Made by a program: the position numbers and the translations under genes. The notes beneath the pieces were generated by a model. That model saw nothing but the letters and a program-made list of their open reading frames with translations, made no database searches and was not told the DNA's origin. Positions 47,778 to 58,169 of a stretch of DNA of 64,000 nucleotides are shown piece by piece. The stretch is from Arthrobacter sp. OY3WO11 (GTDB lineage Bacteria; Actinomycetota; Actinomycetes; Actinomycetales; Micrococcaceae). Location: assembly GCF_001641125.1 (NCBI RefSeq), contig NZ_LWLP01000001.1, positions 1,633,137 through 1,697,136 of the forward strand, given 5' to 3'. Position 1 is the first letter of the stretch. Every line of letters begins with the position of its first letter.

Positions 47778-49280
47778 GTGCTGGTATTACTTGGATTCGC
47801 AATGATCGCGGTATTCATGGTGCTGATCATGACGAAGAAGTTGACGCCAGTGCTGGCGTTGATCATCGTCCCCACTGTTTTTGGCCTCTTCGCCGGTGCC
47901 GGCCTGGGCATAGGCGACATGGTCATGGATTCCATGAAGTCCATGACCTCAACCGCAGCCCTGCTGATGTTCGCCATCATCTACTTCGGCCTGATGATCG
48001 ACGTCGGGCTGTTCGACCCCCTGGTCCGGTTTATCCTCCGCAAGCTCGGCAACGACCCCGCCAAGGTGGTCCTGGGAACCGCCATCCTCGCAGCCGCCGT
48101 ATCCCTGGACGGTGACGGCTCCACCACCTTCATCCTCACCACCGCGGCCATGCTGCCCATCTACCTCCGGCTGAAGATGAGCCCCGTGGTCCTCACCTGC
48201 GTGGCCGGCCTGGCCAACGGCACCATGAACATCGTGCCGTGGGGCGGCCCCACCGCCCGCGCCGCCAGCGCTTTGAACATCGATGTCAACGACGTCTTCG
48301 TCCCGATGATCCCGTCCCTCCTGGGCGGCATCGCCGTGGTCTTCGCCTTCGCCTGGCTGCTCGGCCTGCAGGAGCGCAACCGCCTCCGTGCCACCCAGCC
48401 GGAGATCTGGGGAATGCCGTCTACGGCAGAGCCCTTTACCGCTGAGGCGTTCGACGGCGGCACGCACCCTTCCGGTGGTACCAGTGGTGCAGGTACCGGC
48501 CGCGGACGCAAGGGGACCAACCCCGGCGGAGCAGCCCCCGCCGTCGGGCGCTTCTCCACAGGCGGCTCGTCCGTTGCCGTCCTGGAACGCACCGAAGACC
48601 TGGTGGACGACCACGACACCGCCATGGCAGACACCGCACTGGACCCCAACCGCAGTACCCTGCGTCCCAAGCTGCAGTGGTTCAACCTGGGCCTCACCGT
48701 CGCCGTCATGGGCATGCTCATCGCCGACCTCGTGCCCCTCCCGTACGTCTTCATGGTGGGCTCCGCCATCGCCCTGCTGGTCAACTTCCCCAACGTCAAG
48801 GACCAGGCCGCCCAGATCGTGGCCCATGCACCGTCTGTTGTCGCCGTCGTGAGCATGGTCATGGCCGCCGCAGTCCTGACCGGCGTCCTCACCGGCACAG
48901 GCATGGTGGAAGCCATGTCCGCCTGGCTGGTCCAGATCATTCCCTCCAGCATGGGCCCGCTCATGGCCGTCATCACCGGTGTCCTCAGCATTCCAATGAC
49001 GTTCTTCATGAGCAACGACGCCTTCTACTTCGGCGTGCTGCCCGTCCTGAGCGAGACGGCCGGCCACTACGGAATCAGCGCCGCCGAAATGGCCCGCGCC
49101 TCCATCACCGGCCAGCCGTTCCATATGCAGAGCCCGCTGGTTCCCGCCATCCTGCTGCTGGTTTCGCTGGCCAAGGTTGACCTGGGCGACCACCACAAGA
49201 AGGTCCTCTGGCGCAGCGCCGTGGTGTCCCTGGTCATGCTGGGAATCGGCATGCTGACCGGAGCCATCGGAATCGGTTAG
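47778..49280 (+). CDS. CitMHS-family citrate-metal:H+ symporter
   Basis: 500-residue carrier of the CitMHS family, importing citrate complexed with Mg2+ or Ca2+. About 12 membrane helices are visible in two halves, separated by a hydrophilic Gly/Ala-rich loop (~225-295). Family-like segments include SLDGDGSTTFILTTAAMLP and GLANGTMNIVPWGGP in the first half and FMSNDAFYFGVLPVL in the second. GTG 47778 has AAGGAG six bases upstream; an upstream frame start at 47703 lacks a ribosome site. It is divergent from a CitA-type kinase, the normal regulatory pair. Confidence 0.93.
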   Translation: MLVLLGFAMIAVFMVLIMTKKLTPVLALIIVPTVFGLFAGAGLGIGDMVMDSMKSMTSTAALLMFAIIYFGLMIDVGLFDPLVRFILRKLGNDPAKVVLGTAILAAAVSLDGDGSTTFILTTAAMLPIYLRLKMSPVVLTCVAGLANGTMNIVPWGGPTARAASALNIDVNDVFVPMIPSLLGGIAVVFAFAWLLGLQERNRLRATQPEIWGMPSTAEPFTAEAFDGGTHPSGGTSGAGTGRGRKGTNPGGAAPAVGRFSTGGSSVAVLERTEDLVDDHDTAMADTALDPNRSTLRPKLQWFNLGLTVAVMGMLIADLVPLPYVFMVGSAIALLVNFPNVKDQAAQIVAHAPSVVAVVSMVMAAAVLTGVLTGTGMVEAMSAWLVQIIPSSMGPLMAVITGVLSIPMTFFMSNDAFYFGVLPVLSETAGHYGISAAEMARASITGQPFHMQSPLVPAILLLVSLAKVDLGDHHKKVLWRSAVVSLVMLGIGMLTGAIGIG

Positions 49281-49330
49281 TCTATAGCTGCCGTGCTGCC
49301 GCCATTCGTTGGCGGAACCCGGCACCAAGG

Positions 49331-49374
49331 TGCCCGTCTGACGCCCGCTGGGGGATGTCAGACGGGCATCATTG
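49331..49374 (+). terminator. Intrinsic terminator after the citrate transporter
   Basis: TGCCCGTCTGAC (49331-49342) pairs perfectly with GTCAGACGGGCA (49357-49368) and is followed by TCATTGTTT. Confidence 0.88.
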
Positions 49375-49383
49375 TTTCCCCAC

Positions 49384-49389
49384 TAGAAT
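49384..49389 (+). promoter_or_regulatory. -10 box of gatCAB promoter
   Basis: TAGAAT, about 37 bases before the gatC ATG, so this mRNA has a leader and an AGGGGAG ribosome site, unlike the leaderless genes. Confidence 0.45.
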
Positions 49390-49426
49390 GGATCGGAAAT
49401 CAATTCGAACTTTGCAGGGGAGATCC

Positions 49427-49723
49427 ATGGCTGCGATCAACCGTGACGACGTCGCGCATCTCGCGCGGCTCGCTCACATTGAGATGAGTGACCAAGAGCT
49501 GGACAGGATGGCCGGAGAACTCGCCGTCATCGTTGATTCGGTCAAATCCGTCAGTCAGGCCGCCGGAGACGATGTCCCGGCCACCTCACACCCCATTCCG
49601 CTGAGCAACGTGTTCCGCGAAGACGTTGTGGGCCACACCTTCACCGCGGAACAGGCGCTCTCCGGGGCCCCGGATTCCGATGAGAACCGTTTCAAGGTCC
49701 CGGCAATCCTGGATGAGGCATAA
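49427..49723 (+). CDS. gatC: Asp-tRNA(Asn)/Glu-tRNA(Gln) amidotransferase subunit C
   Basis: 98-residue GatC, the small belt subunit that holds GatA and GatB together. The family pattern is clear: DDVAHLARLAHIEMSDQELD at the start and FREDVVGHTFTAEQALSGAP in the C-terminal half. ATG 49427 has AGGGGAG upstream; a longer frame start at 49355 was rejected because it overlaps the terminator. First gene of gatCAB, three bases before gatA. Confidence 0.96.
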   Translation: MAAINRDDVAHLARLAHIEMSDQELDRMAGELAVIVDSVKSVSQAAGDDVPATSHPIPLSNVFREDVVGHTFTAEQALSGAPDSDENRFKVPAILDEA

Positions 49724-49726
49724 CCC

Positions 49727-51307
49727 ATGACTGAAACCAACGAACTGATCCGCCTCTCCGCAGCGAAACTCGCGGAAAAGCTGGCCGCCGGCGAAGTCAC
49801 CTCCGTCGAGGTCACCCAGGCCTACCTGGCCCGGATCGCGGAGGTCGACGGCGGTGAACGCGGCGTCAACGCGTTCCTGCACGTCAATGCCGAAGAGGCG
49901 CTCGCCGTCGCCGCCGAGGTGGACGCCATCCGCGCCGCCGGCGGCGCCGAAGCCGAGGCCCTGCATGTCCTGGCCGGCGTCCCCATCGCCGTCAAGGACC
50001 TGATCGTCACCATCGGCCAGCCCACCACCGCGGGCTCCAAAATCCTTGAGGGCTGGCACAGCCCGTACGACGCCACCGTGGTGGAGCGCCTGCGCGCCGC
50101 GAAGATGCCCATCCTGGGCAAGACCAACCTGGACGAGTTCGCCATGGGCTCCTCCACTGAGCACTCCGCCTACGGTCCCACCCGCAACCCCTGGGACCTG
50201 GACAGGATCCCCGGCGGTTCCGGCGGCGGCTCCGCGGCAGCCGTCGCCGCCTTCGAGGCACCCCTCGCTCTGGGCACGGACACCGGCGGCTCCATCCGCC
50301 AGCCCGGCGCCGTGACGGGCACCGTGGGCGTCAAGCCCACCTACGGAAGCGTCTCCCGGTACGGCGCCATCGCCATGGCGTCCTCGCTGGACCAGATCGG
50401 CCCTGTGACGCGGACCGTGATGGACTCCGCGCTCCTGCACCAGGTGATCGGCGGGCACGATCCCCGTGATTCCACCTCGCTCCCGGACCCGCTGGCCGAC
50501 CTCGTGGCCGCAGCGAAAACCGGCAACGTTGACGGCATGCGGATCGGCATCATCAAGGAACTGCACGGCGAGGGCTACCAGGCCGGCGTCGAAAACCGCT
50601 TCAATGAGTCACTGGAGCTCCTCAAGGAAGCCGGCGCGGAAATCGTTGAGGTCTCCTGCCCCAACTTCCAGTACGCCCTGGGCGCCTACTACCTGATCAT
50701 GCCCTCCGAGGCCTCCTCCAACCTCGCCAAGTTCGACGGCGTCCGGTACGGCCTGCGCGTCCTCCCCGAGGAGGGGCCCATGACCATCGAACGCGTCATG
50801 GGTGCCACCCGCGCCGCCGGCTTCGGCGACGAAGTGAAGCGCCGCATCATCCTGGGCACCTACGCGCTGAGCGCCGGCTACTACGACGCCTACTACGGCT
50901 CGGCCCAGAAGGTCCGCACCCTGGTGCAGCGCGACTTTGACGCCGCGTTCACCGTGGCGGACGTGCTGATTTCGCCCACCGCCCCCACCACGGCCTTCCG
51001 CCTCGGCGAAAAGCTGGACGATCCGCTGGCCATGTACCTCAACGACGTCGCCACCATTCCGGCCAACCTGGCAGGTGTGCCGGGCCTGTCCCTGCCCGGC
51101 GGCCTGGCGGACGAGGACGGCCTCCCCGTGGGCATCCAGCTGCTGGCCCCGGCCCGCGAGGACGCCCGCCTGTACCGCGTGGGCGCCGTCCTGGAGTCGC
51201 TGCTCGAGGCCAAGTGGGGCGGACCGCTGCTTGCGCAGGCGCCCGAGCTTGCCGCCGCCGCGGCCGGGCCCGTCGACACCCTTGTTGGAAGCCAGGAGGC
51301 AAAGTAA
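49727..51307 (+). CDS. gatA: Asp-tRNA(Asn)/Glu-tRNA(Gln) amidotransferase subunit A
   Basis: 526-residue glutaminase subunit of GatCAB; it frees ammonia from Gln for amidation of misacylated Glu-tRNA(Gln) or Asp-tRNA(Asn). The amidase triad is Lys90 (IAVKDL), Ser165 in the Gly/Ser loop [15 protein letters not shown], and nucleophile Ser189 in [12 protein letters not shown]. Length is standard. Its TAA shares one base with the gatB ATG. Confidence 0.97.
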   Translation: MTETNELIRLSAAKLAEKLAAGEVTSVEVTQAYLARIAEVDGGERGVNAFLHVNAEEALAVAAEVDAIRAAGGAEAEALHVLAGVPIAVKDLIVTIGQPTTAGSKILEGWHSPYDATVVERLRAAKMPILGKTNLDEFAMGSSTEHSAYGPTRNPWDLDRIPGGSGGGSAAAVAAFEAPLALGTDTGGSIRQPGAVTGTVGVKPTYGSVSRYGAIAMASSLDQIGPVTRTVMDSALLHQVIGGHDPRDSTSLPDPLADLVAAAKTGNVDGMRIGIIKELHGEGYQAGVENRFNESLELLKEAGAEIVEVSCPNFQYALGAYYLIMPSEASSNLAKFDGVRYGLRVLPEEGPMTIERVMGATRAAGFGDEVKRRIILGTYALSAGYYDAYYGSAQKVRTLVQRDFDAAFTVADVLISPTAPTTAFRLGEKLDDPLAMYLNDVATIPANLAGVPGLSLPGGLADEDGLPVGIQLLAPAREDARLYRVGAVLESLLEAKWGGPLLAQAPELAAAAAGPVDTLVGSQEAK

Positions 51308-52815
51308 TGAACACAGAGGCAATCCTGAGCTTCGAAGAAGCCATGGAGAAGTACGACCCCGTCCTGGGATTCGAGGTCCACGTGGAGCTCAACACCAAGA
51401 CCAAGATGTTCTCCTCCGCGCCCAACGTCTTCGGCGACGAGCCCAACACCAACGTCAACGAGGTGGACCTTGGCATGCCGGGCGTCCTGCCCGTGGTGAA
51501 CAAGACCGCGGTGGAGTCCTCCATCAAGATCGGCCTGGCGCTCAACTGCAAGATCGCCGAAAGCTGCCGGTTTGCCCGGAAGAACTACTTCTACCCGGAC
51601 ACCCCCAAGAACTTCCAGACCTCCCAGTACGACGAACCCATCGCGTACGACGGCTACCTGGACATCGAGCTCTCCGACGGCACCGTGTTCCGGGTGGAGA
51701 TCGAGCGCGCCCACATGGAGGAGGACGCCGGAAAGCTGACCCACATGGGCGGTGCCACCGGCCGCATCCACGGCGCCGACTTCTCCCTGGTGGACTACAA
51801 CCGCGCCGGCGTTCCCCTGGTGGAAATCGTCACCAAGCCCATCGAGGGGGCAGGCTCCAGGGCGCCGGAGCTGGCCAAGGCGTACGTTGCGGCGGTCCGG
51901 GAGATCGTCAAGAACCTCGGTGTGTCCGACGCGAAAATGGAGCGTGGCAACGTGCGCTGCGACGCCAACGTTTCGCTGCGCCCGCACGGCCGTGAAAGGT
52001 TCGGCATCCGGTCCGAAACCAAGAACGTGAACTCGCTGCGCGCCGTCGAACACGCCGTCCGCTACGAGATCCAGCGCCACGCCGCCGTCCTGGACGCCGG
52101 CAACCCGGTAGTCCAGGAGACCCGCCACTGGCACGAGGACACCCGGACCACCACGTCTGGCCGGCCCAAGTCCGACGCCGACGACTACCGCTACTTCCCG
52201 GAACCGGACCTGGTTCCCGTGGTGGCCTCGCGCGAGTGGGTTGAGGAACTGCGCGCCACCCTGCCCGAGCCCCCGGCCGCCCGCCGGAAGCGCCTGCAGG
52301 CTGACTGGGGCTACTCGGACCTCGAGTTCCGCGACGTGGTGAACGCCGGCGTCATGGACGAGATCGAGGAAACCATTGCGGCCGGGGCCTCGGCCTCCGT
52401 GGCCCGCAAGTGGTGGATGGGCGAGATCGTGGGGCGTGCGAAGAACGCCGACGTCGATCCCGGCCAGCTCGGAGTCCAGCCCGCCACCATCGTGGAGCTG
52501 GCACGCATGGTGGAAGAGGGCAAGATCAACAACAAGATGGCCACAGAGGTTTTGGACGGCGTCCTTGCCGGCGAAGGCACCCCCGCGGAAATCGTGGAGA
52601 AGCGCGGCCTGGCCGTGGTCTCCGACGACGGGCCCCTGCTCGAAGCCATAGATGCCGCGCTGGCTGCCCAGCCCGGCGTCGCGGACAAGATCCGCGGCGG
52701 CAAGGTCCAGGCCGTCGGCGCCATCGTGGGCGGAGTCATGAAGGCCACCCGCGGCCAGGCCGACGCCGCCCGCGTCCGTGAGCTGATCCTGGAGAAGCTG
52801 GGCGTCACCGCCTAG
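51307..52815 (+). CDS. gatB: Asp-tRNA(Asn)/Glu-tRNA(Gln) amidotransferase subunit B
   Basis: 502-residue kinase/transferase subunit of GatCAB; it binds the misacylated tRNA and ATP and transfers the ammonia. Family blocks seen: [57 protein letters not shown] and [12 protein letters not shown]-terminal YqeY-like helical tail (~400-502) is complete. ATG 51307 overlaps the gatA stop by one base; a start at 51214 inside gatA was rejected. A strong terminator follows. Confidence 0.97.
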   Translation: MNTEAILSFEEAMEKYDPVLGFEVHVELNTKTKMFSSAPNVFGDEPNTNVNEVDLGMPGVLPVVNKTAVESSIKIGLALNCKIAESCRFARKNYFYPDTPKNFQTSQYDEPIAYDGYLDIELSDGTVFRVEIERAHMEEDAGKLTHMGGATGRIHGADFSLVDYNRAGVPLVEIVTKPIEGAGSRAPELAKAYVAAVREIVKNLGVSDAKMERGNVRCDANVSLRPHGRERFGIRSETKNVNSLRAVEHAVRYEIQRHAAVLDAGNPVVQETRHWHEDTRTTTSGRPKSDADDYRYFPEPDLVPVVASREWVEELRATLPEPPAARRKRLQADWGYSDLEFRDVVNAGVMDEIEETIAAGASASVARKWWMGEIVGRAKNADVDPGQLGVQPATIVELARMVEEGKINNKMATEVLDGVLAGEGTPAEIVEKRGLAVVSDDGPLLEAIDAALAAQPGVADKIRGGKVQAVGAIVGGVMKATRGQADAARVRELILEKLGVTA

Positions 52816-52827
52816 CATCTCCTGCCC

Positions 52828-52893
52828 AACCGGGTAGCAGCAGATGTCGTTTTGAGCGCTCATAACGACACCTGCTGCTACCCGGTTTTGTTT
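52828..52893 (+). terminator. Strong intrinsic terminator after gatB
   Basis: Outer arms AACCGGGTAGCAGCAG / CTGCTGCTACCCGGTT and inner arms TGTCGTT / AACGACA, separated by one mispaired base, 12-base loop, followed by TTGTTT. The inner core recurs at 53647-53674. Confidence 0.93.
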
Positions 52894-52953
52894 AAGTAGT
52901 ACTCGGATCTTACGGTTCGCAGGCTACTCGTGTGCGGCAGTACAACCCCGTCC

Positions 52954-52959
52954 TACACT
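52954..52959 (+). promoter_or_regulatory. -10 box upstream of the secreted DUF5666-like gene
   Basis: TACACT, about 60 bases before the ATG at 53019. Leader with a GGGAGG ribosome site. Confidence 0.4.
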
Positions 52960-53018
52960 GAACCACCAGGGCTCCGCTCACGGGAAATGCCCTGCCGTTG
53001 CTGTGGGAGGTATGGGTT

Positions 53019-53636
53019 ATGTCGGTAAGGGAACCGCTGGGATTCCGCAAGGCTGCGCTTGGTGGAGCCGTGGCACTCGTCCTGACCGGGACAGGGGTGG
53101 CGTTCGCGACGGCCGCGAACGAGACTCCGCCGCCTGCACCGTCGTCGTCATCGCCGCCGGGAAAGTCGGGCAATGCCCCTGGACAGAACGGTGCCCCCGG
53201 CCAGGACAAAGCGCCGGGACACACCAAGCCTGACAGGGCACAGCGCCCGCAGCACCTGCACAGCGAGAGCGTGGTCAAAAAGGCTGACGGGACTTTTCAC
53301 CGCGAGTTGACCCAGCGCGGGACCGTGGAGTCCGTCAGTGACGCCTCCATCACCGTCAGGAGCGAGGACGGCTACTCGCAGGCCTACACCATCGACGCTG
53401 ACACGAAGGTCACGCAGGTGATGGCTCCGCCGGCGGATGGCGCGGCGGCCAGGGACGACGGCGGCAAGCGGCTGAAGCCCTCAGGCGGAACCATTGCGGA
53501 CATTTCTGCTGGCGACGACGTCCGGATCTCCGGAGCCAAGACTGGCGACGCCGTGACAGCGGAGCGGATTGTTGAAGGTGCCGGCGACGGTCCTGGGCTC
53601 GGACTGGGCCGCGGCCACGGCAAGGGGCATAAGTAG
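53019..53636 (+). CDS. Secreted DUF5666-like protein
   Basis: 205 residues. Signal peptide (basic start, hydrophobic ~12-32, AFA cut site), then a Pro/Gly/Ser/Lys-rich low-complexity stretch (~38-85). The folded part (~90-195) is an OB-like beta domain with QRGTVESVSDASITVRSEDG and a ~50-residue second half, the pattern of DUF5666. The tail is Gly/His-rich (GLGLGRGHGKGHK). Function unknown; extracellular. ATG 53019 has GGGAGG eight bases upstream. Monocistronic with a hairpin at its stop. Confidence 0.8.
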   Translation: MSVREPLGFRKAALGGAVALVLTGTGVAFATAANETPPPAPSSSSPPGKSGNAPGQNGAPGQDKAPGHTKPDRAQRPQHLHSESVVKKADGTFHRELTQRGTVESVSDASITVRSEDGYSQAYTIDADTKVTQVMAPPADGAAARDDGGKRLKPSGGTIADISAGDDVRISGAKTGDAVTAERIVEGAGDGPGLGLGRGHGKGHK

Positions 53637-53687
53637 GTAGCGCCAGGTGTCGTTTTCAAAGCTCAAAACGACACTTAGCGCTACCTA
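53634..53687 (+). terminator. Hairpin at the 3' end of the DUF5666-like gene
   Basis: Outer arms TAGGTAGCGC / GCGCTACCTA, a three-base internal loop, inner arms GTGTCGTTTT / AAAACGACAC, eight-base loop. It lies between convergent genes, starts inside the stop codon region and may serve both. The core is shared with 52845-52870. Confidence 0.8.
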
Positions 53688-53693
53688 GTTGGG

Positions 53694-54605
53694 TCAGCCC
53701 TGCTCCAACAGTCCGGCCATGATGCCCTGCAGCGCCTCGCACACGATGGTCACGGACCGCCGCTTCAGGTTTTCCGGCCTGGCCAGCAGGTCGATCCGGC
53801 GCCGGGTGCTGATTCCCTTGAGCGGCCGGAGCACGATGTCGGGATTCAGTACCGGACCCGCGGTGTACCTGGGGAGCAAACCCACCACGCCGCCGGCGGC
53901 AACCAGGGCGGCCACCGTGGAGTAATCGTTGATCCGGTGGACAATGTTCAGTTCACGGCTGGAAACGGCGGCGACGGCGGTCAATACATCGGCGGGGGAG
54001 TAGCCGGCGTGGCTGGTCACCCAGGCCTCACCGCCGACGTCGTCCGCTGTGACCGCCGCCTTGGCAGCGAGGGGGTGCCCGGCAGGCAAAGCCACATCCA
54101 GGGGTTCGTGGGCAAGCGGGATCACTGTCACCCGTTCGGCTGGCCAGCGCGGGCTGTGGTCCATCCGGTGGGCGAGCACCAGGTCATAGCGTGCGGTGAG
54201 GGCTGGGAAGTCCTGCTGGGCCACGTCCTCGTCCGAGAGTTCTATCCGCGGCTGTCCAGGGGCGGCGAGGATCCGGGCAAGCGGGGCGAAGACTGCCTGC
54301 CCCGCACTGTGGAATCCGCAGAGGCTTACTTTGCCGGCAGCGGAACCGTGGTAGTTCCCGATGGCATCTTTGGCGTCTGCCATGGCGCTGACGACGGCGG
54401 CCCCGGCATCGGCCAGCACCTGGCCAGCCTCGGTGAGCACCAAATTGCGGCCCTCCTTGCGGGTAAGCGGGACCTCGATCTTCCGCTGCAGCAGGGCGAG
54501 CTGCTGGGAGACAGCAGACGGGGTCACCATGAGGGTGTCGGCCACTGCCTTGACGCTTCCGAGGGCGCCCAGTTCGCGCAGGATTTCAAGCTGGTGTATC
54601 TCCAT
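53694..54605 (-). CDS. LysR-family transcriptional regulator
   Basis: 303-residue LTTR. N-terminal winged helix (~1-60) with KAVADTLMVTPSAVSQQLAL as helix-turn-helix, and a C-terminal periplasmic-binding-like effector domain (~90-300). ATG 54605 has TAGACT exactly six bases upstream, so it is leaderless. It is divergent from tdh-kbl with a 127-base gap, the standard layout for an LTTR that controls itself and its neighbour; a threonine- or glycine-linked effector is likely but inferred. Confidence 0.92.
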   Translation of the reverse strand: MEIHQLEILRELGALGSVKAVADTLMVTPSAVSQQLALLQRKIEVPLTRKEGRNLVLTEAGQVLADAGAAVVSAMADAKDAIGNYHGSAAGKVSLCGFHSAGQAVFAPLARILAAPGQPRIELSDEDVAQQDFPALTARYDLVLAHRMDHSPRWPAERVTVIPLAHEPLDVALPAGHPLAAKAAVTADDVGGEAWVTSHAGYSPADVLTAVAAVSSRELNIVHRINDYSTVAALVAAGGVVGLLPRYTAGPVLNPDIVLRPLKGISTRRRIDLLARPENLKRRSVTIVCEALQGIMAGLLEQG

Positions 54606-54611
54606 CCCAGC

Positions 54612-54617
54612 AGTCTA
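54612..54617 (-). promoter_or_regulatory. -10 box of leaderless LysR promoter
   Basis: TAGACT on the minus strand, six bases before the ATG at 54605. Confidence 0.5.
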
Positions 54618-54732
54618 TGCATTAGGAAAAGCTACATCGTCGATTGAGTAAATTGCTGTTGTGCTAACGCTTCTTCCTCGCTGTAATGAGGAAGGCAGGA
54701 CCTGCCACGACAGACAAAGAGTGAGGAAGCCG

Positions 54733-55779
54733 ATGAAGGCTTTGTACAAGGCCGGACCCCAGGCCGGCTTCGAACTGGTGGACCGCCCCGAGCCGGTGCC
54801 GGGCCCTGCTGATGTGAAGATCCGGGTGATGACCACCGGCATTTGCGGCACCGACCTCCACATCCAGTCCTGGGATTCCTGGGCGCAGGGGATCATTGAA
54901 GCTCCCCTCATCCCGGGCCACGAGTTCTACGGCGAGGTTGTGGAAACCGGAGAGGACGTCCGCGACGTCAAAGTGGGGGACAGGGTGTCCGGAGAGGGCC
55001 ATGTAGTATGCGGGATCTGCCGGAACTGCCGCGCCGGCAGGCGGCAGATGTGCATCCATACCGTCAGCGTGGGCGTGCAGCGTGACGGTGCGTTCGCAGA
55101 GTACGTGGTGATCCCGGAGACCAACGTCTGGGTCCACCACGATCCCTCGGTCACTCCGGAGCTGGGTGCCATCTTCGACCCCTTCGGCAATGCCGTGCAC
55201 ACCGCGCTGAGCTTCCCGCTGGTTGGGGAGGATGTGCTGATCACCGGCGCCGGACCCATCGGGCTGATGGCCATCGCCGTTGCCCGGCACGCCGGGGCAC
55301 GCAAGATCGCCATCACCGATGTCTCGCGCCCACGCCTTGAGCTTGCCCGCCAGCTGGGGGCAGACATTGCCATCGACGTTTCCACCACCCGCGTGCGCGA
55401 TGCCCAGCGCGACCTCGGCATGCGTGAGGGCTTCGACATCGGTATGGAAATGTCCGGCCGTCCGGGAGCGCTGCCGGAGATGATCGACAACATGAACCAC
55501 GGCGGCCGGATCGCCATGCTCGGGCTGCCCAGCCAGGACATCATCATCGACTGGGGCAAAGTGGTCACCCACATGCTCACGCTCAAGGGCATCTACGGCC
55601 GGGAAATGTATGAAACCTGGTACGCCATGAGCGCCATGCTCTCGTCCAACCCCGTGCTGCACGCCGGAATTTCCGCCGTCGTCACTGACACGCTCCCTGC
55701 CGGCCAGTGGGAAAAAGGCTTCGACCTTGCCCGCAGCGGCGCAGGTGGCAAAGTTGTCCTCGACTGGACCCAACTCTAA
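54733..55779 (+). CDS. tdh: L-threonine 3-dehydrogenase
   Basis: 348-residue zinc alcohol dehydrogenase that oxidises L-threonine to 2-amino-3-ketobutyrate with NAD+. Catalytic zinc ligands Cys38 (GICGTD), His63 and Glu64 (GHEF) and structural-zinc Cys93, Cys96, Cys99 and Cys107 fall at the same numbers as in E. coli Tdh. The Rossmann motif is [12 protein letters not shown] 54733 has a GAGG ribosome site; the reading frame from 54661 was rejected. It is followed after eight bases by kbl, making a complete threonine-to-glycine operon. Confidence 0.96.
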   Translation: MKALYKAGPQAGFELVDRPEPVPGPADVKIRVMTTGICGTDLHIQSWDSWAQGIIEAPLIPGHEFYGEVVETGEDVRDVKVGDRVSGEGHVVCGICRNCRAGRRQMCIHTVSVGVQRDGAFAEYVVIPETNVWVHHDPSVTPELGAIFDPFGNAVHTALSFPLVGEDVLITGAGPIGLMAIAVARHAGARKIAITDVSRPRLELARQLGADIAIDVSTTRVRDAQRDLGMREGFDIGMEMSGRPGALPEMIDNMNHGGRIAMLGLPSQDIIIDWGKVVTHMLTLKGIYGREMYETWYAMSAMLSSNPVLHAGISAVVTDTLPAGQWEKGFDLARSGAGGKVVLDWTQL

Positions 55780-55787
55780 GGAACACC

Positions 55788-56993
55788 ATGTACACCTCGA
55801 TCAAGGACCAGCTGCGCACCGAGCTGGACGATATCCGCAGCGCGGGCCTCTTCAAGACCGAACGCAGCATCAGTTCCCCGCAGTCCAGCCACATCACGGC
55901 CGGACAGATCGGGCAGCCGGGCGCGGACGTGCTGAACTTCTGCGCCAACAACTACCTTGGCCTGGCGGACCACCCGGACATCATCCACGCGGCCAAGGCG
56001 GCCATGGACGAGCGCGGCTTCGGCATGGCCAGCGTGCGGTTCATCTGCGGCACCCAGGACCTGCACCTGGAACTCGAATCCAGGGTTTCCCGCTTTCTGG
56101 GCACGGAGGACACCATCCTGTTCTCCAGCTGCTTCGATGCCAACGGCGGGGTCTTTGAATCGCTCTTCGGCCCGGAGGATGCCATCATTTCCGATGCCCT
56201 GAACCATGCTTCCATCATCGACGGGATCCGGCTCTGCAAGGCACAGCGGTACCGGTACGCGAACCAGGACATGGCGGACCTCGAGGCGAAGCTTGTGGAG
56301 GCCAAAGATGCCCGCCGCAGGATCGTGGTCACGGACGGCGTCTTCTCCATGGACGGATACCTTGCGCCGCTGGAAGCCATCTGCGACCTCGCCGAGAAGC
56401 ACGACGCGCTGGTGATGGTGGACGACTCCCACGCCGTCGGCTTCATGGGCGCCACCGGGGCCGGCACACCCGAACACGCAGGCGTGTCCCACCGGGTGGA
56501 CATCTACACCGGCACGTTCGGGAAGGCGCTGGGCGGAGCGTCAGGCGGCTACGTGTCCGGCCGGGCCGAGGTGGTGGCCATGCTCCGCCAGAAGGCCCGC
56601 CCCTACCTGTTCTCGAACTCGCTTGCTCCGGCCATTGTTGCGGCCACCATCAAAGCCCTGGACCTGGTGGAGAACTCGGCGGGCCTGCGGCGTATGCTCT
56701 TCGAGAACGCCGCCCTGTTCCGGCGCCGGATGACCGAGGAGGGCTTCGACCTCCTGCCCGGCGAGCATGCCATTGTGCCGGTCATGTTCGGCGACGCCGT
56801 CCTCGCCGCAAAGGTCGCTGACCGGATGCTGCAGCACGGTGTCTTTGTCACAGCCTTCAGCTTCCCGGTGGTTCCGCGGGGTGCCGCGCGGATCCGGGTG
56901 CAGCTTTCGGCCGCGCACTCAGCGGACGACGTCGAAGCCTGCGTGCGTGCCTTCGTCGCCAGCCGTGCCGAGGCAGCAGGCCAGGAACACTAG
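55788..56993 (+). CDS. kbl: Glycine C-acetyltransferase (2-amino-3-ketobutyrate CoA ligase)
   Basis: 401-residue PLP enzyme of the alpha-oxoamine synthase family; it splits 2-amino-3-ketobutyrate with CoA into glycine and acetyl-CoA. Seen: [10 protein letters not shown] near the N-terminus, [18 protein letters not shown] with the PLP Asp-His pair, and Lys246 in [15 protein letters not shown] as the Schiff-base residue. AAGGA lies just upstream of ATG 55788. Length matches Kbl rather than the longer BioF or HemA relatives, and tdh directly upstream confirms the role. Confidence 0.96.
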   Translation: MYTSIKDQLRTELDDIRSAGLFKTERSISSPQSSHITAGQIGQPGADVLNFCANNYLGLADHPDIIHAAKAAMDERGFGMASVRFICGTQDLHLELESRVSRFLGTEDTILFSSCFDANGGVFESLFGPEDAIISDALNHASIIDGIRLCKAQRYRYANQDMADLEAKLVEAKDARRRIVVTDGVFSMDGYLAPLEAICDLAEKHDALVMVDDSHAVGFMGATGAGTPEHAGVSHRVDIYTGTFGKALGGASGGYVSGRAEVVAMLRQKARPYLFSNSLAPAIVAATIKALDLVENSAGLRRMLFENAALFRRRMTEEGFDLLPGEHAIVPVMFGDAVLAAKVADRMLQHGVFVTAFSFPVVPRGAARIRVQLSAAHSADDVEACVRAFVASRAEAAGQEH

Positions 56994-57024
56994 CGCTGGA
57001 AGCCAAGTCTGCGAGGATGGAGAA

Positions 57025-58158
57025 ATGGCAGCACACTACGATGTCCTGATTGTCGGCGGCGGCATTGCCGGCCTGTCGCTAGCGTCCGCGCTGGCCGGCA
57101 AGTGCAGCGTGGCGCTGGTGGAGGCGGAGCAGGAACTGGCATACCACACCTCGTCCCGCTCGGCCCGGCAGTTCATTCCCAGCTACGGCCCGCCCGTGGT
57201 CCGGGAACTGACCGTCCGGACCCTTGAGCTGCTCGCCGCGCGCGATGCTCAACTGCCCGAACCCATCCTGACGCCCCGCAGCTTCATGCTGATCGGTGCG
57301 GAGGGAGAGGTGGCCGCGGAAGCCAGCGGACTCATGCGTTCCATTACCCCCGCTGAGGCGCTGGCCCTGTGCCCGGCGCTGGTCCCCGGTTCATTCGAGG
57401 CCGCGGGACTGGACGAGGGGTCCTTTGGCTGCAATGCGCCGCTGCTGCTGGCAGACCACCGGCAGCGCGCTGAGGCTGCCGGGGTGGATATCATTACCGG
57501 CGCCAGGGTGCACACCGCTCAACGGCTTGGTTCCGGATGGCAGGTGGGTGCCGGCACCGAGGGTTTCCAGGCCGGTGTCCTGGTCAACGCTGCCGGCGCC
57601 TGGGCCGACGAACTTGCCGTGATCAGCGGCGTGGAAAAGCTGGGACTCCAGCCGTACCGGCGCACGGCGGCGATTGCCGCCGTCGACCATCCCTTGCCTG
57701 AGCACAGCCCCATGGTGGCGGCAGCGGACAATTCGTTCTATTTCCGGCGGGACGGGGACGACGTGCTCATTTCGCCCTCCGAGTCGGAGCCCAGCGGACC
57801 GGAGGATGCCCGGCCGCGGCCCGGTGACATCGAGCGGCTGGTGGACAGCTTGAACCAGGTAACCACGCTGGGGATCACGGAAGTCCGCAGGGCATGGACG
57901 GGGCTGCGGACTGAAGCGGCCGACGGCGTTCCCGTGGCGGGCTTCGATGCCGAGGCCCCCGGCTTCTACTGGCTCGCTGGGCAGGGCGGCTACGGGTTCC
58001 AGACGTCCTCGGCGATGGCTGAACTCGCGGCAGCCCAGATTGTGGCGGGCCAGGGCGGTGCGGGCCAGCCCGGTGCGGCCGCCGCAACCGGAACCGCCGG
58101 TCCGGGATCCCGGACAGCGCAGGCGCTGGCGGCCACCCGCTGGTCCGTGCGGCGCTGA
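57025..58158 (+). CDS. FAD-dependent amino acid oxidase/dehydrogenase (DAO superfamily)
   Basis: 377-residue flavoprotein with the FAD-binding GGGIAGLSLASALAG at residues 8-25 region, an NAAGAWADELA motif mid-protein and the C-terminal GQGGYGFQTSSAMAEL that closes over FAD. This is the glycine/D-amino acid oxidase fold. Placed 31 bases after kbl, it may oxidise glycine, sarcosine or a D-amino acid (inference). The start has GAGG-ATGGAGAA upstream, which can be read as either a ribosome site or a GAGGAT -10-like box at six bases. Substrate not determined. Confidence 0.85.
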   Translation: MAAHYDVLIVGGGIAGLSLASALAGKCSVALVEAEQELAYHTSSRSARQFIPSYGPPVVRELTVRTLELLAARDAQLPEPILTPRSFMLIGAEGEVAAEASGLMRSITPAEALALCPALVPGSFEAAGLDEGSFGCNAPLLLADHRQRAEAAGVDIITGARVHTAQRLGSGWQVGAGTEGFQAGVLVNAAGAWADELAVISGVEKLGLQPYRRTAAIAAVDHPLPEHSPMVAAADNSFYFRRDGDDVLISPSESEPSGPEDARPRPGDIERLVDSLNQVTTLGITEVRRAWTGLRTEAADGVPVAGFDAEAPGFYWLAGQGGYGFQTSSAMAELAAAQIVAGQGGAGQPGAAAATGTAGPGSRTAQALAATRWSVRR

Positions 58159-58169
58159 AGAATGGCCGT

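Noticed and set aside
49355..49426. Extended gatC start
   Set aside because: It would begin within the preceding terminator; ATG 49427 has AGGGGAG and the usual GatC start.
54606..54732. Glycine riboswitch before tdh-kbl
   Set aside because: The gap is only 127 bases, shared with the LysR promoter, and I see no paired aptamer structure.
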